A stretch of 64,000 nt of DNA, from contig NW_025941768.1 of the NCBI RefSeq assembly GCF_000764305.2, positions 62,001 through 126,000 on the forward strand, written 5' to 3'. Positions 23,956-35,760 of the stretch are shown here, in pieces. The DNA comes from Hyalella azteca (taxonomy: Eukaryota; Arthropoda; Malacostraca; Amphipoda; Hyalellidae). Each line of letters opens with the position of its first letter. The first letter of the stretch is position 1. The position numbers and the translations under genes were made by a program. Below the pieces are notes generated by a model. That model had not been told where the DNA came from and searched no databases. It was given only the letters and a program-made list of their open reading frames with translations.

Positions 23956-26655
23956 TAAACAGTATTTTCAGTGTTCATTATATAATGTATTCTCCGCAGT
24001 ATTTAGCGCGTAAGTTATTGACCGCATATTCAATTCACAGAATTATTGATGTTGGATTATAAAGGGCCTTAATTGTCAACATCTGTTGACTTGAAACAAA
24101 TTATAATTGAAAGTTAAAAAACTTACACGCATGGAACAGTTGCGCAAGAAATCTTGATGAACCACTCATATGTTGGGAACCTAAACGCTAATTAAGAACC
24201 AATCTACTTTGTACCGAGTTTTTATATATCTAAGATTTTTTTCTTGTGTTCGTTTGCTCCTTAGGATTTACGCTTAAGTTTAGAATAAAATATAATATCA
24301 AACTTATTATTAAATATGCTAAACCTACGTTCGATAATAAATACGTTAAAGATAGAGAGATGCTGGAGAATCAGCTATAACTACCCCAGCTTCTTAACGT
24401 TTTTGCATGAAACCTTAACTACTAATAGTCGTTATATTAAATATATATGCGGCTAAAATGACAAGTTTCTTGATCCTTTGCGGGAAAATGGTTTCGAGTC
24501 AGAAATCATCAGCTGTTTGCAAGTTCATGAGCACGAAATATCATCAGGTTATTAATTTCATATCTGATTTCAGTCGTTAATTAGTTAATTACATACTAAC
24601 TCAATTATTAATAATGTTTCAACAACGAACATCCTCACCAGAAACTTCTGGTCGTTAAATCGAAGCACAAAAGATTTTCGAAAGATCTTACTATATATTT
24701 TCTGACCATCGAAGAAACAGAAAGTGAGTGGACCGTTCCGGCGTCCTATTAGAGTTCCATGTGTGCAGACATACTGTGCTTTCAGATTCTCAAAAAAACT
24801 ACGATATCATACATTTAGCATCTAATCACTTCTCAGATATTAAATCTACCGAAAGTGGGTGTATAACAAGACCATTTAAGACCTTCGAAGAACTTGAACA
24901 AGCTATTGTAAGCGAGGTTGGAATAAGACCTTCGCGCAGCTACATGCAGCGCGGTGATCAATTTTGGTGCATGCAGACCACACTCATTCAGCGTTCATTC
25001 CGAAAGTGAGAACGAACGGAATGATACAAAGCCAGCACTTAGTTGGCGAGATTCATTCATTGGGTGAATTTCATTAATGACTCTCCTTAATCTGAAGGCC
25101 ATATTCCAGGCCGTGTTTGAAGTAAGCTTGTCAGCCACATGGCGCTCTCGCCTGAAGGGAACGCATACGAGGATTATCTTCAACTTTGTTTAATGGCATT
25201 ACTTCAGAATAACCTCAGCAAGAAAGTTAAAAATAACCTCCAGTGTATTAGAGTTGCAGGTAGGAATAACGTTGATGAGGCTAAAGTTTCTACCAGCACT
25301 TGAAGGAAGATTAGCCTTATATCTCGTCAGGCCATAGAGGCTAAAAGTTTCTGGCGAGCAGGTGCAGTGAATGGCTTTCTCGTGCAGGTCAGCAACTCTT
25401 GAGTTGGAGGCATACGATCTTAAATCATGAATATTTTTTATACCTAAGAGAGGCACGCAATTAGGCGAGATTACGAAGAAATGTCGGCGTATGTGAAGAC
25501 AGACGTGAAGCAAAATTTCCGACCTTGCGCACTCAACATTTAGAAATCATGCTCGGATCATGGGTGGCAAGTCATCAGGCTGTTTTTGGCCACCAATGGG
25601 CCTACCAACATTAAGCTTTGTGACATATTGCTGATGTCTACTTAACCCACGAAAGTGGGAGGACGTAAATTTGCATGAAAGGAGTTGATGGAACCGCTCA
25701 AGGCGATCGATTTTAGTATCAAACTGGAAATGATGGAGAATCTTATATATAACGGGGATTGATGGCGTTAACGGTTGATAAATAATTTGATGTCACGAAC
25801 TAAAATTATGAATAATTGTTATTGAAACTATTTACAAATTACAACCCGTCTGAGTTTTTACAGTAATAATTTTTAAGAACTGGAAAATAGTCAGTTATTT
25901 TGAAAGCATGTAAATGTGACTTACCTTAAAAAAGCCTAGTACGAGTTTCAAAACATTGACATTAATGAAATTATAATTTTCAGCATTAAATTTGCAGACA
26001 CGATATCAAGGTCATTATGAAATCGTAAATCTGTTAGCCAATCATTATTCAGGCTTCAGTTTAAATTAGCTGATGTTAAAAAAGTGTTTTAATGCGAATT
26101 CATGAACATCCTGAAGCTGAACAACAGATCGAATTTTTTAACTCATACAATCCTATCTACAAATGGCAGTTTCCTCATCAGCGTGCTAACAACTCAATAA
26201 TAAGAAGGATATTTTTGATTATATTGAGCAAAAAGTTTATGCTCTTATGTTCGAGGGAGAGTTTTTTTTTTTTCATCGTCAAATTATCAGATGATCTGAA
26301 AATGACGGTCACAAACGTCCGCTTCCTGAGGGCAGCGAGGCTAGACTCATCGACGATTTCTATTGTTCGTAAGTTTTTGCTCAGATCTGTTCTTATTGAG
26401 GTCTGCTAGTGGCAAGTAAAATTAGGGCCTGTTTTATGTGATGACAGAGACTGATAAGAGGATGCGTGGTGCAGGTGGTGAACGCAAGGTTAAGGTCAGT
26501 TATATTCACCATACATATTCGTACACGAAGAGTTTGTGTATTCAGAAAGATTTGCAAGTGTTGCTTCTGACTCTACACTCATTATATAGGTGTATGAATA
26601 CAGGCATCTACCTGAGAGTCGAACCCTCTATACAAAACTCGGTCATGCACAAAAA
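23956..26655. other. Unassigned AT-rich region
   Basis: No supported gene. A short stretch at 24865-24925 translates as RPFKTFEELEQAIVSEV, which faintly resembles the C-terminal part of Tc1-type transposases, but the conserved WD and C-terminal residues are absent. Confidence 0.35.
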
Positions 26656-26781
26656 ATGACGCCTCTACAAAAGCTGTTTGTGCTGCTCAGTTGCATAGCA
26701 ATGATTTACATGTTGTGTAAATGTAAATCAGAACATTTGTACACTGAGGCATGGTCAGGTATTTGTTCATATGATAGACAG
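26656..26781 (+). CDS. Candidate first exon, signal-anchor or signal-peptide protein
   Basis: An ATG at 26656 in good arthropod context (AAAAAATG) starts 42 codons: MTPLQK, then hydrophobic LFVLLSCIAMIYMLC, then KCKSEHLYTEAWSGICSYDRQ. A donor-like CAG|GTAACT follows at 26781/26782 in phase 0. One uncleaved hydrophobic segment close to the N-terminus after a lysine is typical of type II Golgi membrane enzymes, and also of some secretory precursors. No downstream exon could be identified, so the assignment rests on topology and the splice site alone. Confidence 0.3.
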
Positions 26782-27057
26782 GTAACTTAAAATGTTCATG
26801 TAATCCTCCTTTTAAGTTTCTTTCAAATTTAATGAAATCATGTCATTTATTTTCAGGCTCATTTTTAGCAACAATTAATACGTTGTTGAAATTTCTGTCA
26901 AATAAATAAAGAGAACCTGATTTTTGAGCTTAAATGAAGATAAGAAAAATGTAAAATATTGACTCGTAATTCAAGTGGAGAATTATATTTTTGCGATAGT
27001 CTAACCGTGAAACTTGAATTAAGTGCGGAATTCGTATCAATAAATTCAAATACAAAT

Positions 27058-27172
27058 CAAATTAATTTTTTAGTACAGTAATTTCTCGATTTCTTGCGAG
27101 GGAAATATGATAANAAATTAATTTTTTAGTACAGTAATTTCCCGATTTCTTGCGAGGAACAGATGATAAAAC
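27058..27172. other. Unmerged contig overlap around N at 27114
   Basis: The roughly 55 bases before the N (AAATTAATTTTTTAGTACAG ... GATAA) are repeated directly after it with few differences (TTTCTCGAT versus TTTCCCGAT). This is the pattern of two contig ends that overlap but were joined by a single placeholder N, so the segment is probably present once in the genome. Confidence 0.75.
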
Positions 27173-28200
27173 GGTCATGTCAATGTGTACAATATAAATA
27201 TGTGTATGAGGCCGACAACGACTTATTAATTTTTACCCTTTGAAATTATATTTTCAGTAAAATCTCAACAACATTTTTAAATTTTATCTTTGAAATACTT
27301 CTTCCGAATAAAAATCGAATTAGCCACTTCTTGTGTCTTTCGATTAATTTTAATTATTAATGTAATAATATCGATTAAAATTTCGATTATATTAATTACA
27401 CACACCATCGGTTAATGAAGAATTTCGTTACGAACGTGAATGGCGTCTTGCTGAATAGTCTCGATGAAGTCATACTTATATTTTCCATCACTTCCCTCAA
27501 CTCCTGCGCACACCCAAGATAATAATTTCGATTATATTAGTTACACACACAATTGATTAAAGAAGGATTTCGTTACGAACGTGAATTGCGTCTTGCTGAA
27601 TAATCACGATGACGATGAAGTCATACATCACTTCCCTTATTTTACTTCCCATCATTTTCCATCACTTCCCTCAACTCGTGCGCACACCAAGACCTCTCAC
27701 GAAGCAGAAGAAGATCAGGCGAGAATGGCTGGACTGAGACACGAATTTTGACGAGATGGTGGCCGAGATTACCGCTAATGCTTGGCTATACGAAGCTTCT
27801 TTGGGCATCTGCGTCGGTTATCGCAGCGCCGCTCGTGCTCGAAATGGAACTTGTAATCTCATTCGTGAAAAAGGGATGATCTCGCAAGATTTGACGTAAC
27901 AGAAAAACGAGGTTCACGTGCCAGAAATGTTATTTTTAGAGTTGTACAGACCACAAATGACGTCTAAAAAGGAAGAACGTAAAATTTATTGAAATGAAAC
28001 ATTAAACTGTAGAGCCACGGGCTACCAACGAAAACTTGTGAAAACGGAAATTTTATTTATAATATTTATAATGAAGTGATTTTTTTTCGTGAAAATTGAT
28101 TTATAATTGAAAGTGTGCAGATTGATACAACTAGCTATATAGTAGATGGAATACCATACTGCCGCTATAACAGGTGCCTCGTCGTCCAAGAACTGCTACA
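27173..28200. other. Unassigned region with diverged internal repeat
   Basis: Two related segments of about 150 bp (near 27365-27520 and 27515-27690) share TTTCGATTATATTA, ACGAACGTGAAT and TTCCATCACTTCCCTCAACT. No gene is recognised. Confidence 0.5.
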
Positions 28201-28205
28201 CTTCT

Positions 28206-28251
28206 TGCATTCCCAGTCCCTATACTCTTACATATAGGGACTGGGAATGTA
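28206..28251. repeat. Near-perfect 19-bp stem hairpin
   Basis: CATTCCCAGTCCCTATA (28208-28224) and TATAGGGACTGGGAATG (28233-28249) are exact reverse complements separated by the 8-nt loop CTCTTACA. The stem extends by one G-U wobble and one more pair at its base. A transcript would fold strongly. It could be a small inverted-repeat element or a hairpin RNA. Confidence 0.85.
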
Positions 28252-28439
28252 AAGGACTCTTACATACATCGCCTCTCCATCAACGGGTCTCTCCATATCA
28301 ACGGGTCTCTCCAATACCAGCCTCTTCCATGAGCACGCTTTACCATTAAAATACCCTCCGTTAACGGATCTTCCAGGAACAGGCAATTCTTTGAAAAGAA
28401 GGAAGATTTTCTAACCAAGTCCACTTTATTAACGAGCTC

Positions 28440-28900
28440 CTCCAACAACAGCGCCCTTCAGTAGCAGACTTTTCTTTTAACAGGTGCCTCCTTCAACAGG
28501 CCGCTTCAACAATAGTTCCATTCACTGACAGGCCTTTCATTGACAGGCGTCTCTATTAACAAGTCCCTCTATTAACAGGCTCCGCTACTAAGAGACCCTT
28601 CCATGAACTAGCCTCTCCACTAACAAGCCCCTCCATTAGCACGCCCTTCCATTAACAAGGCCCTCCATTAACAGACTCCTCCACTAACAGACTCCTCCAT
28701 TAACAAGACCTAGCTTTCAATACCAATCCCCCTCCATTATAGCACGCCCTTCCATCCACAAGCCCCTCCATCAACAGACTCCTCCATCAACAGACTCCTC
28801 CATTAACAAGACCTAGCTTCCATTAACAATCCCCTCCATTAGCACGCCCTTCCATTAGCAAGATCCTCTATTAACAAGCCCCTCCATTAAATATACCCTT
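28440..28900. repeat. Degenerate 15-bp array (CTCCATTAACARGCC)
   Basis: Imperfect units such as CCTCCATTAACAAGCC, CCTCCACTAACAGACT and CCTTCCATTAGCACG fill this stretch; related sequence begins near 28260. It is C/T/A-rich and non-coding. Confidence 0.85.
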
Positions 28901-29364
28901 CCCCCGCCCACCCAGAATCACCAGGCCCGGAACAGCCCTAGCTGCATATCATGCAGCAGACAATTCCAGAAGACAACAGAAATGTCAACACAGGCGCATG
29001 CCCCGTAATTCATGGCGCCTAATCATGCGTCTCGCGAGCAGCTGTCATCGTGCGATGTTTGCATTGCGGGCTGACGACAACATCGACGCGCGCCGCAAAA
29101 AAATAATTAAGGTCTAAAACCAATTGTTTATCCATGAAAAAAACGATTGAAGCCCATGCTCGTCCGCTCGATCTGCAAGAGGATCCTGCTGAGTCATCGT
29201 GGTTATGACCCAGGCTCCAAATAAATTTTTTTTTTTCAAATGAGAGTCTACGGTAGACAACGTACGTATATATGTATATATGGAGCAAAATTGATGCTGT
29301 TTTATATATATTTCTCAGCGAAAATTTGCAATAGAATAAATTAATGAGATGTGGACAGCGGTAA

Positions 29365-29625
29365 TAAAGTATCATGCAGAGTTATCGTCAGGAGTAATGA
29401 CGTATCATGCAGAGTTATCGTCAGGAGTAGTGACGTGTAGTGCAGAGTTATCGTCAGGAGTAGTGACGTATCATGCAGAGTTATCGTCAGGAGTAGTGAC
29501 GCTGTCTCTTATACACATCTAGATGTGTATAAGAGACAGCTCTGNGTGACGTATCATGCAGAGTTATCGTCAGGAGTAATGACGTATCATGCAGAGTTAT
29601 CGTCAGGAGTAGTGACGCATTATCT
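29365..29625. repeat. 33-bp tandem repeat interrupted by adapter sequence
   Basis: The unit GAGTTATCGTCAGGAGTAGT + GACGTATCATGCA (33 bp) appears six times (GTTATCGTC near 29381, 29414, 29447, 29480, 29563, 29596). Between the fourth and fifth copies lie the artificial junction at 29502-29539 and an N at 29545, so the true number of copies is unknown. Confidence 0.9.
29502..29539. other. Nextera mate-pair junction adapter (assembly contamination)
   Basis: CTGTCTCTTATACACATCT (29502-29520) is followed directly by its reverse complement AGATGTGTATAAGAGACAG (29521-29539). This is the Tn5 mosaic-end dimer used as the Illumina Nextera mate-pair circularisation adapter. It is library sequence left by gap filling, not genomic DNA, and an N follows six bases later. 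Confidence 0.97.
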
Positions 29626-29639
29626 GATGTATCAGAGTT

Positions 29640-31080
29640 CCATTCAGAGTATGGGCAGCTAGCCGCGGTGCCCTGGCTTGAGTAAGGTCATGTAGCAGCA
29701 AAAACCAGCAAATGGAGGCTTAAGATAAACTCAATTGAGTTAACAATGGTTCTATTGCGCAATTATGTCCGGCTTATCACTGGTTTAAAATTGGCTTACA
29801 AACGCTGATGAACCTGCCAACATTTTCATCAAGGTACGCCCTGAATTATGTATGTAAAAGGAGTGGCTTAGATGACCTTCACTTTATGTCTTGTCAATAT
29901 ATATAGAGGCTCAATTTCTTTCTAATTATAGAACAATAAGGAGCCGTATAATTCGCTGTAGAGAAAGCCGTCTGTTGGAGGTCTAAAAGAATATTACAGC
30001 TGCGCTCATTACTTGAAAAATTATTTCAGTTGAGTTTAAATTTTCTACAAAAGATTGAGTAGAAATTTCCACTCGCAGTAAATATATTATTTTGAAAAGA
30101 AAAATGTATGAATCACGAACATAAATAAAGTATATACAAAGGTTAGACAAAGTCGAAGAGCTACAAGAAGGCCTTACTTTCCTTGTGGTAGATTGCTACA
30201 CCATTAATTAAATATTTGCCATATAAGAAAATATTAACCAGAAAACTCATTTCAAAGAAAGCGCTGAGAAAAAATAATCAGCACTGTTCAACAAGAGCCT
30301 CGATGGACTTTATAATCAACACTGTTCAACAGGAGCGGCAAGATGGGGACTTTTATGAGCGCGTATAAAGTTTGGGTGGACGGGTTCTAGCCGCCCACAT
30401 CATGCATGGCATGATTTTTAATAATATTATTGTTATCATTTATGAAGACAGTCTCGCGACGTCTGGGCAACAAAATTCTGAACGAACGTTACGTATTGAG
30501 AAATAAGAATAAAATTAAGTTATTTATTTATTTTTATTTATTTTTTATTTATTTATTTTAAAATTAAGAATTTATGGCCGCTGTTTCCAGTACTTCCGAG
30601 CAACACAATTAAGCGCAATTATTAAGAACTTTAATAATATGAAGCCAGAACACCAAATTTTGGGAAGGTAGTCGAATTACTCCATTTTCTATTTACTCAC
30701 CCGGTAGTCGTAGGGTCGAGCAGATATATTCTCAGTCGTCAGGCTGGAAAGAAAAAAAAGTGTCAAAGATGCGTTTGAAAACGACATTCTATGGAACTTT
30801 TCAGGACTATTTCAACATTTTTAAACAAATCATCTATCCCAATAGGCGTTAAAGTGAAGCGCAGTGAACAACCCTATGGCAGGCATTGAAATCTTTAGAG
30901 AAGCTGATTTACGTGCTGTCCGAATCCTAGGCGGTTCCTAATTCAGGGTCGCCACCAACTCAAAATTTTGATAGGGTAGCGACTGCCCGTGACTGTGTAA
31001 AATGGAAATGTAAGTGAGGGCAGTAAATAACGAAGTAAACAGGGAAGCAAACAGCCATGGTGCATTATAAGTGTTTGTGC
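29640..31080. other. Unassigned AT-rich region
   Basis: No gene is recognised. A (TTTA)n/(TTTAT)n microsatellite lies at about 30519-30560. Confidence 0.4.
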
Positions 31081-31094
31081 AGGGCAGTCAATCT

Positions 31095-31295
31095 CTGTAG
31101 CAGAGGGAAGGAGATAGAGGAAGGAGTGAGGGGAAGGAGATAGAGAAAGGAGTGAGGGGAAGGAGTGAGGGGAAGGAGATAGAGGAAGGAGTGAGGGGAA
31201 GGAGTGAGGGGAAGGAGTGAGGGGAAGGAGTGAGGGGAAGGAGTGAGGGGAACGAGTGAGGGGAAGGAGTGAGGGGAAGGAGGGAAGGAGTGGGA
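31095..31295. repeat. 12-bp purine array (GGAAGGAGTGAG)
   Basis: Nearly pure A/G/T units GGAAGGAGTGAG repeat about 15 times. A second, smaller burst of GGAAGGAGTGAGA lies at 31563-31625. Both are followed by the same flank (ACGATTAAAAGGAAT, AAGAAGACAGGAGACG), so array and flank were duplicated together. Confidence 0.9.
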
Positions 31296-31423
31296 GAACG
31301 ATTAAAAGGAATTAAGAAGACAGGAGACGAGGAAAAAAACGAGGGAATTGAGGAAAGAGGGGAATGAGTGAGGGGAAATAGAGAGGGAATAGCCTTAGAG
31401 GACCGCCTGCTGCGCGTGATCGG

Positions 31424-32290
31424 AACGCTTTAATAACGATTTAATGCGGATATTAAATTACTAAACGAAAAAAAAACATCGAGGAAACACTACATTTCAA
31501 CAAGCTGAAGGAATGTTTGCACCAGTACATCAGGCAATCATGTTTTAAACGGTAAACAAAAAAGGAAGGAGTGAGAGGAAGGAGTGAGAGGAAGGAGTGA
31601 GAGGAAGGAGTGAGAGGAAGGAGTGGGAGTGAGGAGTGGGAGAACGATTAAAAGGAATCAAGAAGACAGGAGACGGAGGGAAAAGGAATGAGGGAATTTA
31701 GGAAAGAGGGGAATGAGTGATGGGAAATAGAGGGGGAATAGACTTAGAGGACCACCTGCTATGCAGCGTGTGATCGGAACCCTTTACGCGTTATAAAAAT
31801 GTTCTCGTAGTATTGATTTAGGACATACATGGCCATTTAAATACATAAACTGATTGATTCGACTATGAGTATCATACCCACAGCTTCGCCTTATTACCAT
31901 CATCATTCAGTTGAAGAAGTTGGGAGTATGAAAATCATTGCCAACTAGGCAACTACCAAAAATCCGAAGGGAGACTGCGAAATGTACCCAGTAATAAATT
32001 AACCTGGACGACGATACGGCAATAGTGAACATAGTCATACCAGTTAGAATGATAATGTGGCAGGTAATTAATTTAGAATTGTAATTAGCATTTAATACGC
32101 ATGTTTTATATGCAAGCAGCTCTGGAACAGCTCATGAAATAAAGACTAAAGCGCGAGTAATAACGATTTAATGTGGATATTAAATTACTAAATGAAAAAA
32201 AAACATCGAGGAAACACTACATTTCAACAAGCTGAAGGAATGTTTGCACCAGTACATCAGGCAATCATGTTTTAAACGGTAAACAAAATT
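31424..32290. repeat. Direct repeat of about 130 bp flanking 600 bp
   Basis: The sequence TAATAACGATTTAATGYGGA ... TTTTAAACGGTAAACAAA occurs at 31432-31560 and again at 32158-32287, almost identical over about 130 bp. It brackets the second purine array. It could mark the ends of an inserted or duplicated segment. No LTR features (TG...CA ends, primer-binding site) were seen. Confidence 0.8.
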
Positions 32291-32680
32291 CGACACTTAA
32301 TAAATAACATTTTATAACATTTAATAAAGTAATAACAATAAATAACTTAATTTTATGTTATAGTTCATACTATAAATGAAATTTTTTTGAGGACATGTGT
32401 TGGAAGCGATTTACACAGGGCGATTCTCGGAAAATTCCAGTTTTATATTTCACGCCAGGCAGCCAGAGTTTATAGGAAAAGAGCAGACAGTATTTCATAT
32501 AAAAGGCAAGGTCATGAAGTTTTGTGTCCCTCCTAGTCAGTTGCCACTATGCATTGGACAAGGGAGCATCATGCGTTTGCTGTCGAGGCGTATACTTTTC
32601 TAATGGCCGTTTTGCATGCAGAGTTGTCTTCGTCTGAGACAACATTTTGCAGAGCGCCTCATCTCCTTCTTTGACATGCC

Positions 32681-32930
32681 CGATTCCCCAATTTAGCTCA
32701 GTGGGATAATTTATGGGGTTATATTAAATCAATTGTTTACAATGGCTGTCCAAGGATACCACCTCATTTGAAGAACAACATACGCCAAGCCATCGCCAAC
32801 ATACCCGTCAATATGCTTCAGCGACTAACTTTCAGCGATATGCTTGCAATTTAAGAATTGACTAACAGAATGCATTGACAATGCAGGCGGTCATTTGTCC
32901 GACGTCATCTATAAACATGTGCTACAAAAT
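32681..32930 (+). pseudogene. Tc1/mariner-type transposase, C-terminal relic
   Basis: Codons 32681-32851 read RFPNLAQWDNLWGYIKSIVY, NGCPRIPPHLKNNIRQAIAN and IPVNMLQRLTF. This is the C-terminal pattern of IS630/Tc1/mariner transposases (LWGYIKS.VY..., I..AIANIP..ML.R). After a stop at 32852 and a frame shift, 32871 onward reads CIDNAGGHLSDVIYK, the conserved tail. The catalytic core is absent and the copy is dead. Upstream DNA (32400-32680) may be further decayed transposase but is not alignable by eye. Confidence 0.7.
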
Positions 32931-32989
32931 TCATGTAATGTCTTTCTCAATACAATTTATATTGTAATGATACCTACATTAGTTATTTT

Positions 32990-34001
32990 TTATTGAGCTT
33001 TCAAATCAGGAAGTTTCCGTGAATCACCGGTACATCCGCCACCGCATGACAGCCAGGGTGTCATAGAGGTGATTTATGACGGCATTGTTGGCGATAACGG
33101 CAACAATTTCAGTGACAGCGACTGCGATCAATGAGTTTAATAATTCATTTATGGTGTTACGTGACTTCCTTGCCTTCCAAGCACAACCCGCACCTGAACA
33201 ATCAAACTTAAAGGAATTCATCGTGTGTCCTTCCTATTCTTAGTATATGATTCGGACGCAGCAGTCCCAGGTCACGCTGGAACGCAGCCTATATATGTAG
33301 ATTGGATATCGATGGCCTTGTAATATAGAGCGTGAAAGACGATTATTTAGACCGGGTATTAAGATTTTAATGAAGCAGAAAAGCTGTAGCCGTATCGTTA
33401 ATATCACCGATGAATTTGGCGACTCACTCAATCAGATTTAATTAATACTTTCGAAATTTTAACATCCGGTATTGCGACCGCAATGGAAAATGCAATTCAC
33501 TGATCTGATTTTGCTGCCCGTATCCAGACGGCAGCCTCGTTATAGATTTCAACCAAAATTCTTACAGATAGCCAAAGCTCAAACCTGCATTACACTGCTT
33601 CAATCTTGACCACTTGTCCACCATAATTGATAATGCCTTCGCATGACAGGTAGTTTTTAGCGTTTATAGCTACTGTCAAAATCTGATGCAACTAAGTTTT
33701 GAACATCCTAAATGCAGTACTAATGTTGATACTAGATATGACTACGTAAATCTATGTAAATACAGAATCTTACACCAGCATTTCGACGGCAGCTGCTGAT
33801 TATCTTATCATTAAATTAGATCTTACTTCATTTTATTGCCACACGGTAAATATTTCACAAGAATGTGGTTTGCGCTCATCCTCTCACATTGTACACGTTG
33901 AAGGCTCAGTATCTTGATGAGCAAGGCGATTTTTCATCTTACAACATGCAATTTAAAATCATAAGCGCTGGAAAAGTTTCTGGTAAAAGGCCAGCATTGA
34001 T
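32990..34001. other. Unassigned region
   Basis: No gene or repeat is recognised between the transposase relic and the start of duplicated block X. Confidence 0.4.
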
Positions 34002-35479
34002 ACGGCGGAAACGTGGCTGGGATTTCTAATGCTGCTTCATGCGTTCAGTACTAACGCTTCCCACGTCACTCAAGTTGCCAGTGATGGATGCGTCTCAGTC
34101 AACACAAGAAGTTTTCTCAGAATATTAAATGCACCGTAAGTGGTGATAGGATGAGGCCGGCCGTTTGCTCGTTTTGGGGGCCAGAACCTGTTTTTGCGTT
34201 AAAAACTCATTGACTGCCTTTCACTGAGCCTGATATGTTGGTCTTCTGAAGATGAACGTCACTCAACGCACAGCGAGCAGCCTCTGTATAGGGTCTAGGT
34301 CGCGTGGCGACTTACCAAGGTTGGGCGACTTGTTTACCTTATAGGGTTAAATCTGGATGAAGTAATGAAATAATTTAGTACTAAATATAAAACCTTTTTT
34401 CTTTATGATATTATAATCAATTTAGCCTCTGATACTCCCATCAGAGAATTTGATAACGAATAAAAGAGAATAAAATTAGACGAACGCACATCTTTCTCTT
34501 GTGACCCGATCTACAGGGCCGCAGAGACTGGTAAGTGACGGCTGTCACAGATATCAGCACGAGAGAAGATGAGCCTAATGTAATTTAGTAAATTAGAGTC
34601 GTGGTCGCTCCGGTCAACAGCGCCATTCATTGACCCGCTGCACGAACAAGTTTTTTTTACATCACTTATGGCTTCGAAGAATCGGTCCAACAGAGATCAT
34701 AAGGTCATTGATTCGTTCTCTTCACTCCAGCAGACGATAGCTTCTTGTAATCGTGATCACGATCTTCTTCAGACACGGCATGGATCCGCACATCTTGCGC
34801 AATGAGACATTTGTGGCTAGAGCGGCGGTTTCATTATAGACACTATATACTGCTTCACTAGACACTAGACTGCTTCACTAGACACTAGATGGCTGCAAAA
34901 GGCACTAGATGACTTCACCAGACAGCTGCTGTCGGATGCCTGCAGGTCATCACGAGATTGCGTCCAATATCGACGGTCACGCGTTGTACGAAATTTGACA
35001 TTGACAACTTAGTTAACTCTGTACAGTAATCGTGTCAAATATATAAAATTTAATGTGAATTTGAATAGCGGAATTCATTATCATGGTGGTAAAAATTGTA
35101 TGAAGTTAATAATAACAGATTATATTAAAAATAAGACCAATAGTTTTTTAAATATTTTTTTCGTAAATTAATGATGCATAAACAGCCGCACTCGAAAGCT
35201 AATATAATTAGTTAATTTTAGCAAAAAAAAAGTAATTGTGACAGTGACAGCAATTGTTAAAAGAGCAATAGCGGCCTTGCCATGACGCACGTCTTTACTG
35301 AAGAAGATGCATGAAGAGCTTCACCATGTATGCAAATGAAGCGGCATCATCAACCTGTAAATATCTTGTTTGAGGACATGCAAATTTCCGTGGCCTAAAA
35401 TGAAATGAGTGTTAGGAGAAAGTAGCCGCGCGTACACACCATTAATTTGTGATGAAAGGATATAAGGCACAAGTAAGAA

Positions 35480-35760
35480 TTGTTATAATCAAGAACGGTT
35501 CTAATCCAAGAATTGTTCTAATCAAGAATGGTTCTAGTCATAATGGTTCTATTGAAGAATGCTTCTATCCAAGACTGGTTCTAGTCACAATGGTTGGGTT
35601 TTTTCAAGATTGGTTCTAGTCAGAATAATTTTTCAAGAATGGTTCTATGTCAGGATGGTTCTATTGAAGAATGCTTCTATCCAAGACTGGTTCTAGTCAA
35701 AATGGTTGGATTTTTTCAAGATTGGTTCTAGTTAGAATAATTTTATTCAAGAATGGTTCT
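35480..35760. repeat. Degenerate array of AAGAATGGTTCTAGTC units
   Basis: Units of roughly 17-25 bp such as AAGAATGGTTCTAGTC, GAAGAATGCTTCTATCC and AAGACTGGTTCTAGTC. A shorter version is at 45100-45290 in the second X block. Confidence 0.85.

Noticed and set aside
24865..25009. Transposase-like RPFKTFEELEQAIVSEV
   Set aside because: The similarity is limited to one amphipathic helix; no WD, catalytic or tail motif is near. It is left as a remark only.
29502..29539. 38-bp palindrome as a natural transposon end or hairpin
   Set aside because: It is identical to the commercial mate-pair junction adapter.
31424..32287. Possible LTR retrotransposon bounded by the 130-bp direct repeats
   Set aside because: No TG/CA ends, primer-binding site, polypurine tract in the right place, or gag/pol coding sequence lies between them.
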